DNA from: Syngnathus acus
Lineage: Eukaryota > Chordata > Actinopteri > Syngnathiformes > Syngnathidae
NCBI RefSeq assembly: GCF_901709675.1
Contig: NC_051095.1
Coordinates: 10,989,956-11,053,955 of the forward strand
Direction: 5' to 3'
Length of the DNA stretch: 64,000 nt
Shown here: piece after piece, positions 39,476 to 52,453 of the stretch
Numbering within the stretch: the first letter of the stretch is position 1
Layout of the letters: each line of letters starts with the position of its first letter
The notes under the pieces: model-generated
The model's database searches: none
Seen by the model: only the letters and a program-made list of their open reading frames with translations
Told to the model about the DNA's origin: nothing
Made by a program: the position numbers and the translations under genes

Positions 39476-42400
39476 TGACTCAAGCGCAACACCTTGTGAA
39501 GATGGATATGGTGGAAAAGAAGGAGTATCAAAAGAGGATTTAAGTGGTACTTCAAAAAAAAAAAAAGAAATAGACAGATTTTTCATCTTCACTCTCGACT
39601 GACTGATCAATACGCACTAAAACTTTAGTTACACAATGGGCTCAGCTCTCAGTATGACGCTGAGATAAAGCCAAGGTCAGTAGCCAATAAAGCCCCGTCC
39701 TTACGCCAAGACTGAAAGCCTGTTCTGCACAAACTAATAGCAACATAATAACCAAAAAGCCTGTAGCTAAGGCAGAGAGCAGAAACGCTCTTCCTGGCTT
39801 CTTTTGAATCGGAAAACCTTCCAAAGGGTCGAGCCCCTCGCTAGATAGATTGCCTATATAACATGAGCGACAGCACAACCCGGCTCTGCCAATTAATACA
39901 AACAACTCACGGTCCATTAAAACAAACATATTACAACTTCACCCCTCCCACATGCGGGAAAGGCAAAATCATTTGTTTGGCGGAGTCGTTAAAGGGGTGG
40001 GGTGGATTAGTTTAAGTACATAATGCAAATGTTGAAAAGAATGCATAATGTGTTCAGTCAATAATGGCCTGCTGGGCTGCACCATTCTCCGGGGAACCAC
40101 AAATGAGAGCAGTACTGATGAGTGGAGGGAAGAGAGAAAAAAAAAAAAATAAGAATCATGATTACTGCCGCAATTACAGACCGGACACCTCAATCGCGTT
40201 GAGAGTGCCAAGCACCAGACACAAATTTGCACTTAAGTGGACCCTTCGAGCACGAGATGGGCTGTCAGGACATCTCATAAAAATAACTGACAGCCACTTC
40301 GGAAGGAGAAACAAAGGGCGGGCTTGTTCAAATCAAATCTGCATTGACAGTCTATAAAGAGTAAACATCCGACTATGTATTTTAAGTGCACCCACGACGT
40401 GGCGTGGTTGCTGAAAGGCAAGCGGGGAGAGACTGTGGGCTCTCGACAGCTTTTCTGAGATCAAATGTAAGTACTTCTGAAGAACTTTCAAGATCAGTGT
40501 CCAAGTTTATCCAGCATCTTTCCACTGGGTGTGTTGCACAAATACATGCAAAATTATCAATTACACGAAAAGGGCTCCCGATTGAATTTCACAAATGACT
40601 GGTGAAGAAATGATGAGGACAGATTTTACTGTTAACCTAACAATTTATCATAAGATGTCCTGTTTAACAAACATTTATTGTTTTAACTATTAGTTGCATG
40701 ACTTGTTTTTGCTTAATGGACAGTATTCTGCAACAGTGGTTGTTTTCATACAGTTGAGTTGCATTAATCAAAAGCTTTAAATTGTCCTCAGAAGTGAACT
40801 TTCGTGTCCGTGAGCCCTGCAACTGACTCAAAAACGACCCTCGCGAGGTTCAGCGCTACTGATGGTAGCAAAAAAAAAAAAAAACGATTTCAAAAGTTTT
40901 CTTTTTTTCATCTCGTATCTCCAGGTTTTCTATACAGTATTTAGTTTCGCTCCATACAAGCTGAGACTTTGTCAGAATATCCAAGGGGAACACATAAAAT
41001 GCTCTTGCAATGATCTCAACAATGCGAAGAAATTAATTTCGAGCTGCCACTGAAGTTACCTTGATCTTGGTGTCAATACTGAGCAGTGTGAAAAGCGTGT
41101 TCATGTCTATAAGCGCCTGCCGCGTCTCTCTGTACACGGTGCCCAGGAAGTTTAGAGGGAGGGAGATCTGGAAGAGCAGGCCGTTCACCATCACCAGGTC
41201 ACCCACTGTCATCGTGCCTACAAGCAAAAACATATCATGGATGTATAGAACCTTCTTCTCATAATGAATATCATAAACTAGTGTAAAAACAGGATGGCCA
41301 GCAAAATATGTCACGCAAACAAATGAAGTAGAAATACGGTGACAATCACCTGCTGCAATTCCCTTGCTTGCCAGCACCATGATGCCGGTGAGGCCGACAC
41401 TGAAGATGGCACTCTGGCCAAAGTTGAGCATTGCGAGCGTGGAGGTGGTTTTTAAAGAGGACGACTCGTAGCTCTTCAGGTAGCCGTCGTACCTTTGGGC
41501 TTCATAATTCTCGTTGTTGAAGTACTGGCGTGAAAAACAAAGAGATGGAGATGGGAATGACTTGGGAGACATACAATGAAAAGAATGTGTACGTTGAGCA
41601 CAAAGCACAAAATGTGGCTGGGGTTGGAGGTTAAGGACGTATCAGACAGATACTCGAGTACAGCCCGCATCAAGAGTGCATTCGTTCTCCGAGTGGAATC
41701 TGAGTTTCGGTTGGCCTGGCCTCTAAAACACTTCATGACTGTATCTTCACATCCTTGGCATTGAAATGAAAAATCAGTCCCTTAACAGAACAAAACTCAT
41801 AGTCAGCTAAAGATTAAGCTTGTGTGGAAGAACGTAAAGACATACTCTTCAAGTTGTGGTGGAAGGACAGCATACAATCATTTCTGTCAAACTCGGTGGA
41901 TGGCATTTTAACGTCTGCCGCCAGAGAAGCGCTTAAGTGCTGAATCTCAAGAGCGGCACTAATTTTGATGAAGACATACAGCTATCACTTGAGGGGAAAG
42001 CCTCATGAATCGGCTCCACGCACGTTGCTTAAAGGCAGCAAATAAAACTCCAACCATAACAAGCTCCCTCCACCACTCCACCGCCAATTACGCACTAACT
42101 GACAAACATTGCATTTGTTTAGTTGCCCTCTTGTTTTTCTGCTTGGGCAAAGTGGGCGGATTTGCTTCTTTCGCTACCGACTGTGTGGCTACGGACGTGC
42201 CATAGAATATGGAAAGGCGAAGGCAGGGGACCTGATGGAGAGGAAAATGTAGCACACGACGAACAAACAGAAGCTGCGCAAGGAAGGCACCCTGTTCAGG
42301 TTCCTCATTGAGCCCTTTGTGAAAGTGGAACGGATTTCTGAGTGGGTGGAGATCTAATTACGTATGCACTCACAGCTCAGAGAGATGCTAAATTCGGCCA

Positions 42401-45400
42401 CATTGACACAGATGATACAAAATAACAGAACAACATGTAAAAGGAAAACAGAATGTAAATTAAGCAAAGGAAATAACATAGGTGGCAAAATATATCCAGA
42501 GCAATGAACAAAAACCTGCTCGAGAGGTAATTTGTTTGTGTGTGTGCGTGTGTGTGTGTGTACAAACATACAAATGTAACAAAGATGCAGCAAATGAGGT
42601 TTAAAATGGAGCAAGGTGCAAGAAATCAGAGTTTTTAGAGAAATAAGGGTTTATAGACTAGTGTATTAAATAGAAACAATTACACTGACTATTTTAATCA
42701 TTATCTACAAGGTGATATAATTTTAATATCTTTGCATTTTGTAGCTCATTGTAATAATAACAGAAGCCATTAATGCTGAAAGTGCTCTGTCAACTGTGGA
42801 AAGGTTGCCAACTTGACAGCATTCTAGGAATCATTTCTAAGTGTACCGATTTCAGTATTGACATTTATCTTTGGGCTCACGTAACCATTATTCTTTCTGT
42901 CTTAGAAAAGACATCTTACACGGGCACATACTGAGAGTAAACAAGGCTGCGGAATTATAGGACAAAAATAATAATAAACAAACTAAAATGTTCTCAACCC
43001 TCACCTGATATTTTTTTTTCGGATCCATGGTATTGTCTTAAAGAAATGTTTTCTTTTGAATATTACACTCTTATAGCAAGTAGCCTGACTGACCTATATA
43101 CCTGGGCTTTTGACTCAATGGCGAAAACAAATACTATGGTCCTTTAAATATGTATTTGAATGTCCCTGCTTTAGTGGAGTGCCATTACTAATCAGTGCAC
43201 AATCACATACAGATTAGATAGATTATACTGACGTCAATGGAAATTTTGAAAGTCTGAGGCCAATCATATGTGAAGTCCCTCAATTGATCTAGGCCGAGCT
43301 ACTACTTGGTGCCTTTGCATAACATTTGAATTAAGATGTGACTGATGGCATTTATGGAACATGAGATGACATTGTTCAAACTCTGAACAGGAAAACTGCA
43401 TAGAATTGTCCTTCCACCTATTAAAATGAATGGTTAGAATAAACCATTGAGCCCGATATTTCTGACATTCTTACCCATGATGTGTAAATAAAATTGTTGT
43501 GCAACTGTATATCTGTACTAACACATATTGAGTACAAAGTGCACATATTGATTTTGTTTTTTTAAGGACACAAATTGTTACCTTCTAATTCAGTGTTACG
43601 CTTAATAACAGTACTTGGTATTTTAGGTTTGAAAGAGGAAAGAAAGACAGAGAAGCCAGTGTTGTTCGAGATTGATTGTACCATTAGTCATAGTTCCTGA
43701 CTCAAGTGAAATCAAGCAAAAGACAGGAATGAAAAATGAAGGAGGGGGGCGCAATGAGGATGAACTGAAAATAGGGTTTGAAGTATAGAGGTGTGCGGGA
43801 ATGTGTACGTGCCGATGTGATCTCACCTTAACAGTCTCATAGTTAAGAAGAGAGTCGATAGCTGCGTTGCCTGCTTCGTTGTCTGCTTTGTTCATTTCTA
43901 TGCGGAAACGAGTCCTGTGCACAGAAACAAGCACTTTGGCGCGCGTTTGCCGATAAATGCCGACAGTAGCGAGTCTCTACTGTCTGCATGTTATAAATGA
44001 GCACATTGAAGATGGACATGCTGAATGTTACCTCCACTGCGTCACGAGAATGGTGAAAAGGGTGTATGTGGATAATGTACCCAAGGCCACGGCCGTGAAC
44101 GCTCCACCACACTTGTAGAACTGCACAGGACAAAAGCAGGTAGAAGGAGTGACGACAAAAAAAAAAAAAAGATTTTATCGCTTGCAACTTAACAGCCCCA
44201 TGAAACAAAGTCAAGCAAGCACGTCAGCCTACCGTGCTCCGGCACGCGTGTCAAAAGTGAGTTTGTGGCCACTTCGCAACGAAATAGGGTGTCACAAATG
44301 GAGGGGAAACGACAAGAACTACTAATCGTGCTAATGCTGTAGCTGTGTGGGCAATGAAGTCTGTCCTCATTACATCCTAGCTGACATTATGGTCCAGGGT
44401 GGAATAATAAGGCAAAGCTACAGACGAGCGGGTCTTTTAGTGCCAGTGTGTGCGTGCGCGTGCGGGCAGGCGTACACTACAGGAGGACATTAGGCTGCAA
44501 CAAAGCTTGGGGATTCTACATCGATGCTAATGGGCTCCGGCTTGCCCACCCAAAGAAACTGGGGATTCATCTAATGAAAATGAGACATTCTGGAATTAAT
44601 ATCCTGACGTTCTGCTGTGAAGTGTGCCAAGGTGATGTAAGGTGCTGGGTATTGGAATAATCACGGGACCACACACAGACTGAAAACGGTGAGAAGCTTT
44701 TGCTTTTCAGAGCCTTCAACTTTTCAAACACCATGAGAAAAGATCCCAAAACAGATCTTACCAGGATGGCGCTCACAAGTCCCATCTCAAAGACTGTGGG
44801 GCCCAGATTGAAGATGAGGGCACTAAGGACAAATGAGATGCCTCGGGTGCCACGGTCGATGGCCTTGGATAGTGCTCCCGTCTGGCGGCTGAGATGGAAG
44901 CCCAGATCCAGATTGTGCAAGTGGAGGAAGACATTTTTGGCGATGCGTCGGATAGAGCTCTGGGCCACTTTGCCAAACACCATATTCCGAAGCTCGTTGA
45001 AGAGGGCTGCGCAGGCCCGTGACAAACCATCTGGGACAGGGCAGGACAAAGGCAATTACACACTCTGACGCTGAGAGGAATGAAACCAGGCTGGGCTTTA
45101 TATACAGTACATTCTAGTATATTATATGTATATACAGTATACGTACAGTACGATACAGTACAGTACACACACACACACACACACAATTTGGCTGGGGTCA
45201 GTTACAAATTAATATGAGTCCGACTTTGAATGACACCTGGTCTTGTGATTTCGCTGAGAATACATTGCTTGTCTTATGGGACGAGAGTGGGGCAGTAATT
45301 GCTCTGTCTGCCGGTCGTCGTGGGGCAGTAATGTGGCGTTAAATAGGAATGCTCATCAAATGAACAATGTGTCCACATCTGACAAGGTAGGATGAGCAAA

Positions 45401-48400
45401 GGGCTACCATTTCAGCCAAATTACACACCCCTCCACAGAGCGGTGCAAAAAGGGTGCAACGAATACAATTCCATTCTCAAAGAGCATCTTGTACATTCTT
45501 CCTTGTCATCCTTCTTCATCCCGTCTGGAGTCCTGTTCGTGTGCGACAATTATTCACCAAGCACGACTGAGCAAGATCTAAGTGGGCTCATTAAAATAAG
45601 TGGCTACAGGGCTAAGTGTATTCAAGCTGATCTCAAACACGGAGACTTGCGGTAGGTGTCCGGTCACTATTTTCCTGTTGCATTTAGCACCTCAGACAAA
45701 AAAAAAACGAATCTAATCAGACATGAACTTCTGACTAAACCTCCACCTCACCTCTGACTCCTCTTTGGTGGACGAGACCATTCGGGCAATAAGAAATGAG
45801 GTATACAAACGGAATGCAGAGAGAAAAAAAAAGAGAAAAACATACCTGGCCTTCGTCAGAAACCTAACATGAGATAAATCAAAATATCTAAGTCTGCTTT
45901 AGAAAAATATGAATGCCTCCCTGTTCACCTTGAAACCAACGATTGCCACATTGAAAAGTTGTCAGGAAATATGTGCGGATTAAAATAGGTGAACTCAAAC
46001 ATATAATAAAAGCGCATAATGTCAATAAAAAGAGGATAAGGCAGGGCTTGTGCAGCTGCATTGATGCGAGTGTGTCGGGAAAGGTCAGCCTGGAGATAAT
46101 AGGCAGTCCCATAGTCCCCTCTGATGAGCACGGCACACTGCTAGTGCAACAAAAGTGCGGAACTCACAGCCAATCAGCATGGCCGTTGCCATGGTAGCCA
46201 CAGTGCTTGCCGCATCGTTCAGGTTCAGCATGTGTCCCGACATCTGGTTAAGCTCGTCCACTGCATACTTAAACATGAAGGGCACCGTCACATTGGTGAT
46301 CTGGGAAGGCAAAGAGCGAGGAGGTGGGGAGGAGAGTCTCAAAATGAGGAAAACAAAAACAACTCTGTGGTCCTAAGTCGTCAACCCAATCAGATGTATC
46401 GAGGGGGTCCCGTCATCCGTGACAAAAAATTACAGCAAATGCCAAAACAAGTCAAGACATGACAAGTACAGCAACAAAATACAAATGTCGCACAGTAGAT
46501 TCCCCCCACTCAAATATTTATTTGAATAGTAGACACGCACTTAATGCGAGTTTGATATTCAAGGTACGGTTCCCAAAAAGATATTTAATTCTACTCAATT
46601 GTCAGAATTGTCAATGCCCAGTAAAAGAACTCCTGTGCCCATTCCTACAGCAGTCTCCATTTGGGAGGTTTTAAAAAGCTAAAACCAGATTTATTTTCCA
46701 ACATGCACTTGGAAGCTTTACACGCATCGTCCGTGCATGTTCCCTGACTGCCTCTGCTGGTGCTCCTGTGCTGGCTGGTATTTCCAGCTAATGGAAGTGA
46801 ATTGGGTATTAGGGCTAATTAAAAGCAAAGGGACAGCTGTCTGAGTCAACCTGAGCACTTTGTGACACATTAGGGCAGCACAGGAGAAACGCAGCGAGAC
46901 TCTCTCTCCATTCTGCCTTGTTTCTTGGATTTTCTCTCATCAAATGCTGCACGAATATCAACAAAACATAATATAACAGAATATCAGTACAGTAAAGAAA
47001 ATAAAGATACATGCACTTAGCCCTAAATAGACTCAATTGCTCACATAGCCTACAAACGGACACACGCGATGGAGAAAGAAAGCTATCAACAACAGGGGTC
47101 GCAATCTGTACACTGTACTCTGGCATTAATAGTCCTGCCTTTTAGAAATATAAATCAATCAGAAAATCCATGCCACATATTAAACACCCTATCACTAATC
47201 TATTAGCTCATTACAAGGTTGTAAAATGTAGCTACTTTGTTGAGCCTGCTGGTTTGTCACTAGATCATTTTTAATTCAGCAGATTGAAAAACATCTTCCA
47301 CGCAGAATTGGGAAGAGCTGCACCAAAGCAGGAAATCAATAAGAAAGGTCGCACGATGTCGCCTCTAAAACACACACTAGAGGGAGCCGTGCTCAGAGGA
47401 TGAGCCTATTAAGCAGCTATAAATTTATGTTTTACAAGGTGAGCGTTTCCCGACATATAATACACTGACGACTGGTACTATGTTTCATTTTGACTTGCAC
47501 ACGTGCGGTCTACCCACAGTAAGATGAGACGACGTCACAAAAATCCAATGAACAAATGAGAGTGAAAATGGTTGATTAAAAAAAGACAACTCTAATTAAC
47601 TGGGAAAATGACATGGCAATGACAAAAATAAAACTACGTTTCCGTGCTTGTATTTTAGTGCGCACACACAAATAAGCTGCGCTCTGCCAGGATGCGGGTG
47701 ATGGGTAGCACTTTAGGTCTAGCCTTGAATTTTTAACAGTGAAGCTTTTATTACCAGGGAGCAACATTTTACTGTAATGCCCTTTGGTGGGAGATTTTAG
47801 AGCTCAGCAGCACTTTTCAACTTCCACCAGCCAGTATGGTGCTTAATATCAAGAAAATGTTTTGTCTCATTGCAACATTTTACCTGACATAAATATTACA
47901 TGTACTGAAGTCTCAAAGGCACATCACCTTTGGAGTGTAGAAATAAAAGTGCACAACAGAATGCAAGAAAAACTCCAACAGGTGCAATTTTCAAACTTGA
48001 AACTTTTCAGCTACCATAAAGCCAAAGTGGCATGCCAAGGCAACAAGTCAAGTCAATATCTATGATGATCTGATGTCTATCATAGAAACGGAATCGTCTT
48101 GGCCTAGTACCTTGGCTGCAGCTAGCAGGCCCAGAGAGATGGCAACACGGGCCCGCAAGTCAGGTCTGTCCTTGGGCCACACGTAAGTCAGCATGGCGGA
48201 CAGGATGGTAGTTGTGTTGACTTCTTTCAGCTGTAGACAACAGAAGCAAGCTCTCATTTAGTTTGGAAACAAGCAAAAGGCTTACTCTCGAGATGACACA
48301 AAATGCATTCGATTCAATTCAAATAAATTCACATTTGCAAGACTTCAACACTATATAGTGGAACCTGCAGAGTGGGAGTAGTTTTGACTTTTTATGACTT

Positions 48401-51400
48401 GAATACTTTTTATTATTTCATTTCTTCTTTGTATTACTCAGAAGACAGTTAAGAATGTTAACTCTGACATAGTACATTGGCTGTCATAGACTCTTTCACA
48501 TGGCCTATCAAATGTCTACAGGGGGCCCCTGGGGCTTCTCAAAGAATCACCAAGCAGAGCTGAAGATCCAGCCTGACACTACAAGTCCCCGGAGACACCT
48601 GTGCTGTCATCCCATCTGACGGTGGGGCGCCCGCTGCTGCCAGCATGTCTATTTACCAGCACTCTAGCGCACACCTGCCACAGGGACTCTCTGCAGGCCA
48701 AAGTTGATGCACTAATTCCTCTAATCCATTCAATATGGAAGCGCCGCGGTACAGCCCCAAATTACGCGACCTTGTTCGCAACATCTGCCTTTGATTCCAA
48801 TTCAATTAAGTAATATGCGACACCGCATAGAGGGAGTTAACATTTACTGCAATTGTGAAGCTTTCCGTGATACAAAATGGGGCTCGGGTGATTGGTGCTT
48901 TTAATCTGCTTAATTCAGTGTGTGGAAAGAAAACGATCATCAATGTTGGTTGGTTTTACAGTATTATCCATAATGATTAGGGGTGTAAATCGCGGGTTTT
49001 GTCACGATACGATATCATATCGATACAAAGATCCACGATACGATATTTGCCGATATCTTAAAGCCTGCTGTGATTCATTCACGATACATCACGATATAGT
49101 GCTCCACGATTTTTTTTTATTTTTTTTTTAAATAAAAAATATAGAACAAGATCCTGATTTATAACAATTCATACGCAAAATCAACAAGGTACTGCAAACT
49201 CTTTATTTAGGAAATTACAAGAGTATTGTAGTATACAAAGTGCTTATTTTAACACTGAACTTGATCAAATTCCTATATTTTTTCTCATATAAGTAAAGAA
49301 AAATGAATATTCTTTCTTTTTTTGTAATACCATTAACTTTAAAGTGCATTACTGAACTATTTATTTACAATAATTTTAATTGTCCGTTGAGCCATCTTTT
49401 CTTTGGAATCCAAAGTGCTTCCAAACGAATGTCTTGAAGCCCAAAGGGGAGCGAATTTCCTCGTCTTCTTGGACACTAGCCATAGCACCAGCCCAGGAGC
49501 CGCGTAGTTGTCGGCTCCCCTTTCACGTGCCTGCTCTGCCCACAACACAACACGCCGCGTACTGCTCCCGGAAAGAGGAAGCAAGCAACAATGAACTGGA
49601 TTTCAAAATAAAGTCGCGTCTAATGTCCGAGGTCAAACACGGCGATATAAATCGATGTTTACGTTTAGCATCGATGCCAATAAATCGTAGAGCATTATAT
49701 CGATTAATCGATGTGTATCGATGAATCGTTACACCCCTAATAATGCTCTTTAATGTGCTTAAAAGTTAATGAGTATATTTGTTTAAAATATATACTATCT
49801 GTTAAAATAAATAATGCTTTGAGTTATGAGTATCCACTTGACAAGCTAGCTTCATGCTAAAGCCCCTATTCCACTGACCGGTGGATAATTGTGTTTTTGA
49901 AAGCAACAAATGTTGTGTTCTCGTTGTGGTCCATTCAAGGTTTTTGAACAGGTCAAAATTCTCTTGTGACGAGAAAAGTAAAAGGTGAACGTCTGCTAAA
50001 AGTTAGTGTATTTTTGTGCTCTTTCCTTAAAACGATGATGCCATTATTTTTCTTAAATATCTTATTTTTAGTGGAGGCCTCCATTACTTTTCCCCCATCA
50101 GTCCAACTGTGATTTGCTTGCACAACCACTGAACAACAAAAGTGCTCACCACATTTTTGGGGTCTGCATTGAGGCGTCCTCCGGCATTCCCGTGCCAGCA
50201 TGTTCGTTTGTCGGTCACCTGCAAATGCTGTGAAACGTTTCCCGTTAGAATAAATCTGATATATTCACAGCACTTAGATCTGGAAGTACGTCGCATGTCA
50301 ACTTACGTTTGCTGCCTCCAAAATGCGGCGACAGCCTTCATTAGTTTTTGTATTCCATGTGATTGTTCGTGAGTGTGGCAGGGTACTAAGCTGAAACACA
50401 AAATGTAAATGCACTCATCATAAATTTGTATTAGGGCGCCCCACTGTGTGTGCTCAATTTGTTATTTCATTCTGACAGTTCACAGATTACTAAAAGCCTT
50501 GTGCTAATTACTTTAAAGCCACTTATGTACATTTTGTGGGATCTTGAAAGTATGAAAATTCCTTTTGATTGCTTCCGTTTTACAATTTTCAGAAGTTGAG
50601 TAAATTTTTATTTTTGTCTTAACAGATTTTACAATGCAATGCACATGCAATGCACGCCATTTGTGCATATATTTTAATATTTTAACAATACTGTACTGTT
50701 TATTGTTTATCCATTAATTATTAATCTATTTATTTTATCTATTTATTGTTTATTTTTTATCTATTTGTTGTTTATTAATATTAAGCTATATTGTCTATCT
50801 GTTTATCTATCTGTGTTTCTGTATCTAACTGCTGGCTCCTAAATGTACCCCCGGGATCAATAATCTATCTATCTATCTATCTATCTATCTATTGTAAAGA
50901 AAGTACAATGTAAACACTGGCAATACATTATAAATTGAAAATGTAGTAAATACACAACAGTACTCCCAAAAAGTAAGAGATACAGTATTTGACTTTGAAG
51001 AGTAATTTCAAGATGAAACTATAAATATAACCTTTACTTGTGATCTTAATTTCACCTTGTCTACATCATGCAATGTTTCAGTATTTGTCGCCAAAAAAAA
51101 GGAAATAATGGATTAAACATTCGTTGCTGTTAGGGTCCTTGTAAGAGAAGAGCAAATTGCGTAAAAATCACTGAGATATTGAATGCAGTATTTAATAGTC
51201 AGAAATATGCATATTATTCACGTGGATATTGTCAATGGAAATTAATTTAATAAAGTTTCAGCAATACAAAAGTGTTTAAAAAAAAAAATGAAGTCTTCAG
51301 AAGCAAAGTGACTTGCAGTGGAAACCCAAGCATCATTTCGAAACTGCGTGTCATATCAAAACTGAAAATGGATTTCTTCAACTTTCACTTTTGAAATGTC

Positions 51401-52084
51401 TCAATCTTTTTATATGTTATTCTATTCATTCGTTTAACCGTGGAGTTATGCAGCTCATAGACAATGACGTCAGCAGAGAATACTTAGATGTCAATGTACC
51501 ACCGGGTGGGACAAACACGCTTATCTAACATTTACTGACTTCTTGTCGCTCTCTGACACGTGACGCAAGACCCCGAGACAAACAGACAAGATTTGACCAA
51601 CTAAAGAAACGAACACCATTTCACGACCCATACAGTCATTCAGTTGCCATACAAAAAAATCGCATAGAACATGGATTTAAAGAGAAGTTACAACATCCAA
51701 CTACTGGAGATCTAAGTTAGCACCTAGCTAGCAGTCATTATACAAACTCACGTGGGGTTTGCATGACATTAGCCGCATAGAACACCCACGTGGGAATACT
51801 ACATTAACACTTGGTTAGTTTAACTCAAATGTAACAATCGAGGACATTGGACCACTTGTTTCCAGCTCTGTCCTTGTGTGCTGACTGTCACCCCAAAAAG
51901 CACCATGTCCTCTCTAACTCCTCGTTGAACTTACCAGGTAAGAAGTTTGGCGCGAGGACTTCGTCTCATTCTCGCTTTGACCTTTACTCCAAGCGTGGTA
52001 GGAGCTAGTTTTTTGAAGGATAATTGCCAGTTTTCTTCTGTGAAAGTGTAAGCCGCATTTCAGTGACACCAACAGTGGCGCCAT
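34569..52084 (-). CDS. abcb7: Mitochondrial ABC half-transporter ABCB7 (16 coding exons)
   Basis: ABCB7 is the Atm1-type exporter of the inner mitochondrial membrane; it works as a homodimer and supplies the sulfur/glutathione compound needed for cytosolic iron-sulfur assembly. Exons in transcription order are 51935-52084, 50307-50390, 50150-50218, 48111-48230, 46168-46300, 44762-45030, 44032-44120, 43827-43914, 41350-41524, 41060-41217, 39123-39286, 38881-39010, 38375-38546, 37527-37630, 36999-37106 and 34569-34787. They sum to 2232 nt, or 743 residues, close to the human protein of about 750. The first 35 residues are basic with no acidic residue, fitting a mitochondrial presequence. The membrane domain covers roughly residues 110-420. 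Walker A GGSGSGKST is 495-503, Q-loop Gln 543, signature LSGGE 599-603, Walker B ILLYDE 619-624 and H-loop His 655. The protein ends GCGNCSC. Walker A and the signature are each split by an intron. All introns are GT-AG; the exon 13 donor (GTCGAT) is weak. No break is seen. The gene is head-to-head with uprt. Confidence 0.97.
35940..36140 (+). repeat. Dispersed fish repeat in abcb7 intron 15
   Basis: The blocks 'tatagcacttttccc', 'tcaaagcacttcaca', 'gcaactggggcttctgcatc', 'ttgctcaaggatacttc' and 'cctccgacctctgg' occur in the order seen in a very common teleost dispersed repeat (from memory). It encodes no protein. I cannot assign it to a class with confidence. Confidence 0.5.
36787..36848 (-). 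promoter_or_regulatory. Two tandem CTCF-like motifs in abcb7 intron 15
   Basis: On the minus strand, 36787-36802 reads CGACAAGGTGGCGCTA, matching the 3' half of the CTCF consensus at 11 of 13 core positions. 36835-36848 reads CCACAGGGTGGCAG, 11 of 14 to the core. Both have the same orientation and their starts are about 48 bp apart. Binding is inferred from motif similarity only. Confidence 0.4.
39400..39474 (+). repeat. (AGAC)n microsatellite in abcb7 intron 10
   Basis: About 18 perfect AGAC units; on the transcribed strand these are GTCT units. It lies in the intron 10 interval 39287-41059, about 115 bp upstream of the exon 11 acceptor in transcript direction. Confidence 0.95.
42538..42560 (+). 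repeat. (TG)n microsatellite in abcb7 intron 8
   Basis: About 10 TG units with one C interruption, inside the 2.3-kb intron 8 (41525-43826). The rest of that intron shows no gene or recognisable element. Confidence 0.85.
45167..45184 (+). repeat. (AC)n microsatellite in abcb7 intron 5
   Basis: Nine AC units, preceded by an irregular 'tacagta' repeat stretch (45100-45165). In the transcript this is (GU)9, about 135 nt upstream of the exon 6 acceptor. Confidence 0.85.
48978..49739 (-). mobile_element. hAT-family DNA transposon remnant in abcb7 intron 3
   Basis: The 762-bp element starts TAGGGGTGTAA and ends with the reverse complement TTACACCCCTA. The flanking 8-mers are ATAATGAT (48970-48977) and ATAATGCT (49740-49747), a 7-of-8 target duplication of the length hAT transposases make. 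Both subterminal regions are dense in 'atcgat' and 'cgatacgat' motifs, probably transposase-binding repeats. The centre keeps the start of a BED zinc-finger protein on the minus strand (separate entry), so this is an internally deleted copy of an autonomous element, not a random MITE. It lies in the 48231-50149 intron, sense with abcb7 transcription. Confidence 0.82.
49376..49483 (-). pseudogene. Truncated BED-type zinc-finger start of hAT transposase
   Basis: An ATG at 49481-49483 (minus strand) opens a 35-codon frame ending at TAA 49376-49378. It contains '[15 protein letters not shown]' followed by 'RKDGST', the first strand and aromatic core of a BED zinc finger as found at the N terminus of hAT transposases and ZBED proteins. 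The zinc ligands and the whole catalytic RNase-H-like domain are missing, so the product cannot be active. Confidence 0.75.
50640..50892 (+). repeat. Probable LINE 3'-tail with (CTAT)n tract, abcb7 intron 1
   Basis: 'ctcctaaatgtacccccgg' then 'gatcaataatctatctatc', followed by a (CTAT)n run to about 50892, resembles the 3' end of common fish non-LTR elements, which finish in a 'ggatcaataaa' box plus ATCT-type repeats. The upstream 200 bp are TTTA/TATC-rich and carry no frame. Class assignment is tentative. Confidence 0.45.
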
Positions 52085-52453
52085 GTTGCAAGTGTGATAG
52101 GAGGCGGGGCGTGCGCGCGCCGGCTACGTCATTTCCGTTTAGGTCATCGCCTGTCACTAGTGTCAAAGCTAGCAGGCGTGTTATTGCTACACACCGTGAT
52201 TTTAAACATTAACGCAGGACAAACCTGACTTTTTAAACGACGTGGTTGATAGTTTAAACGTTGTTGAATGTGTCGCTGAAGTGTGGCCGGATGCGACAGT
52301 TGGATTAACTTGGGAATTTCTCTTTTCGAAAACACTAGCCGCGCGGCTAAAGGTAAAACACGTTGTCTGGCCGCTTTGCTCTTTGTTGAACGGTCGCCGG
52401 CCCAACTTTGATCCTTTGTTGCTAGAGAACCGCCGCCCGCCCCCTCACTCAGG
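52085..52453. promoter_or_regulatory. Bidirectional abcb7/uprt promoter
   Basis: Only 369 bp separate the two start codons, which point away from each other. The segment is CpG-rich and has no TATA box. It holds a GC-box-like site (GAGGCGGGGC, 52101-52110), a CRE-like TACGTCA (52125-52131) directly followed by an ETS-like TTTCCG, and a CpG-rich stretch up to 52450. The abcb7 ATG itself sits in CAACATGGCGCC, a YY1-like motif often seen at mitochondrial gene starts. Co-regulation of the pair is inference. Confidence 0.75.
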
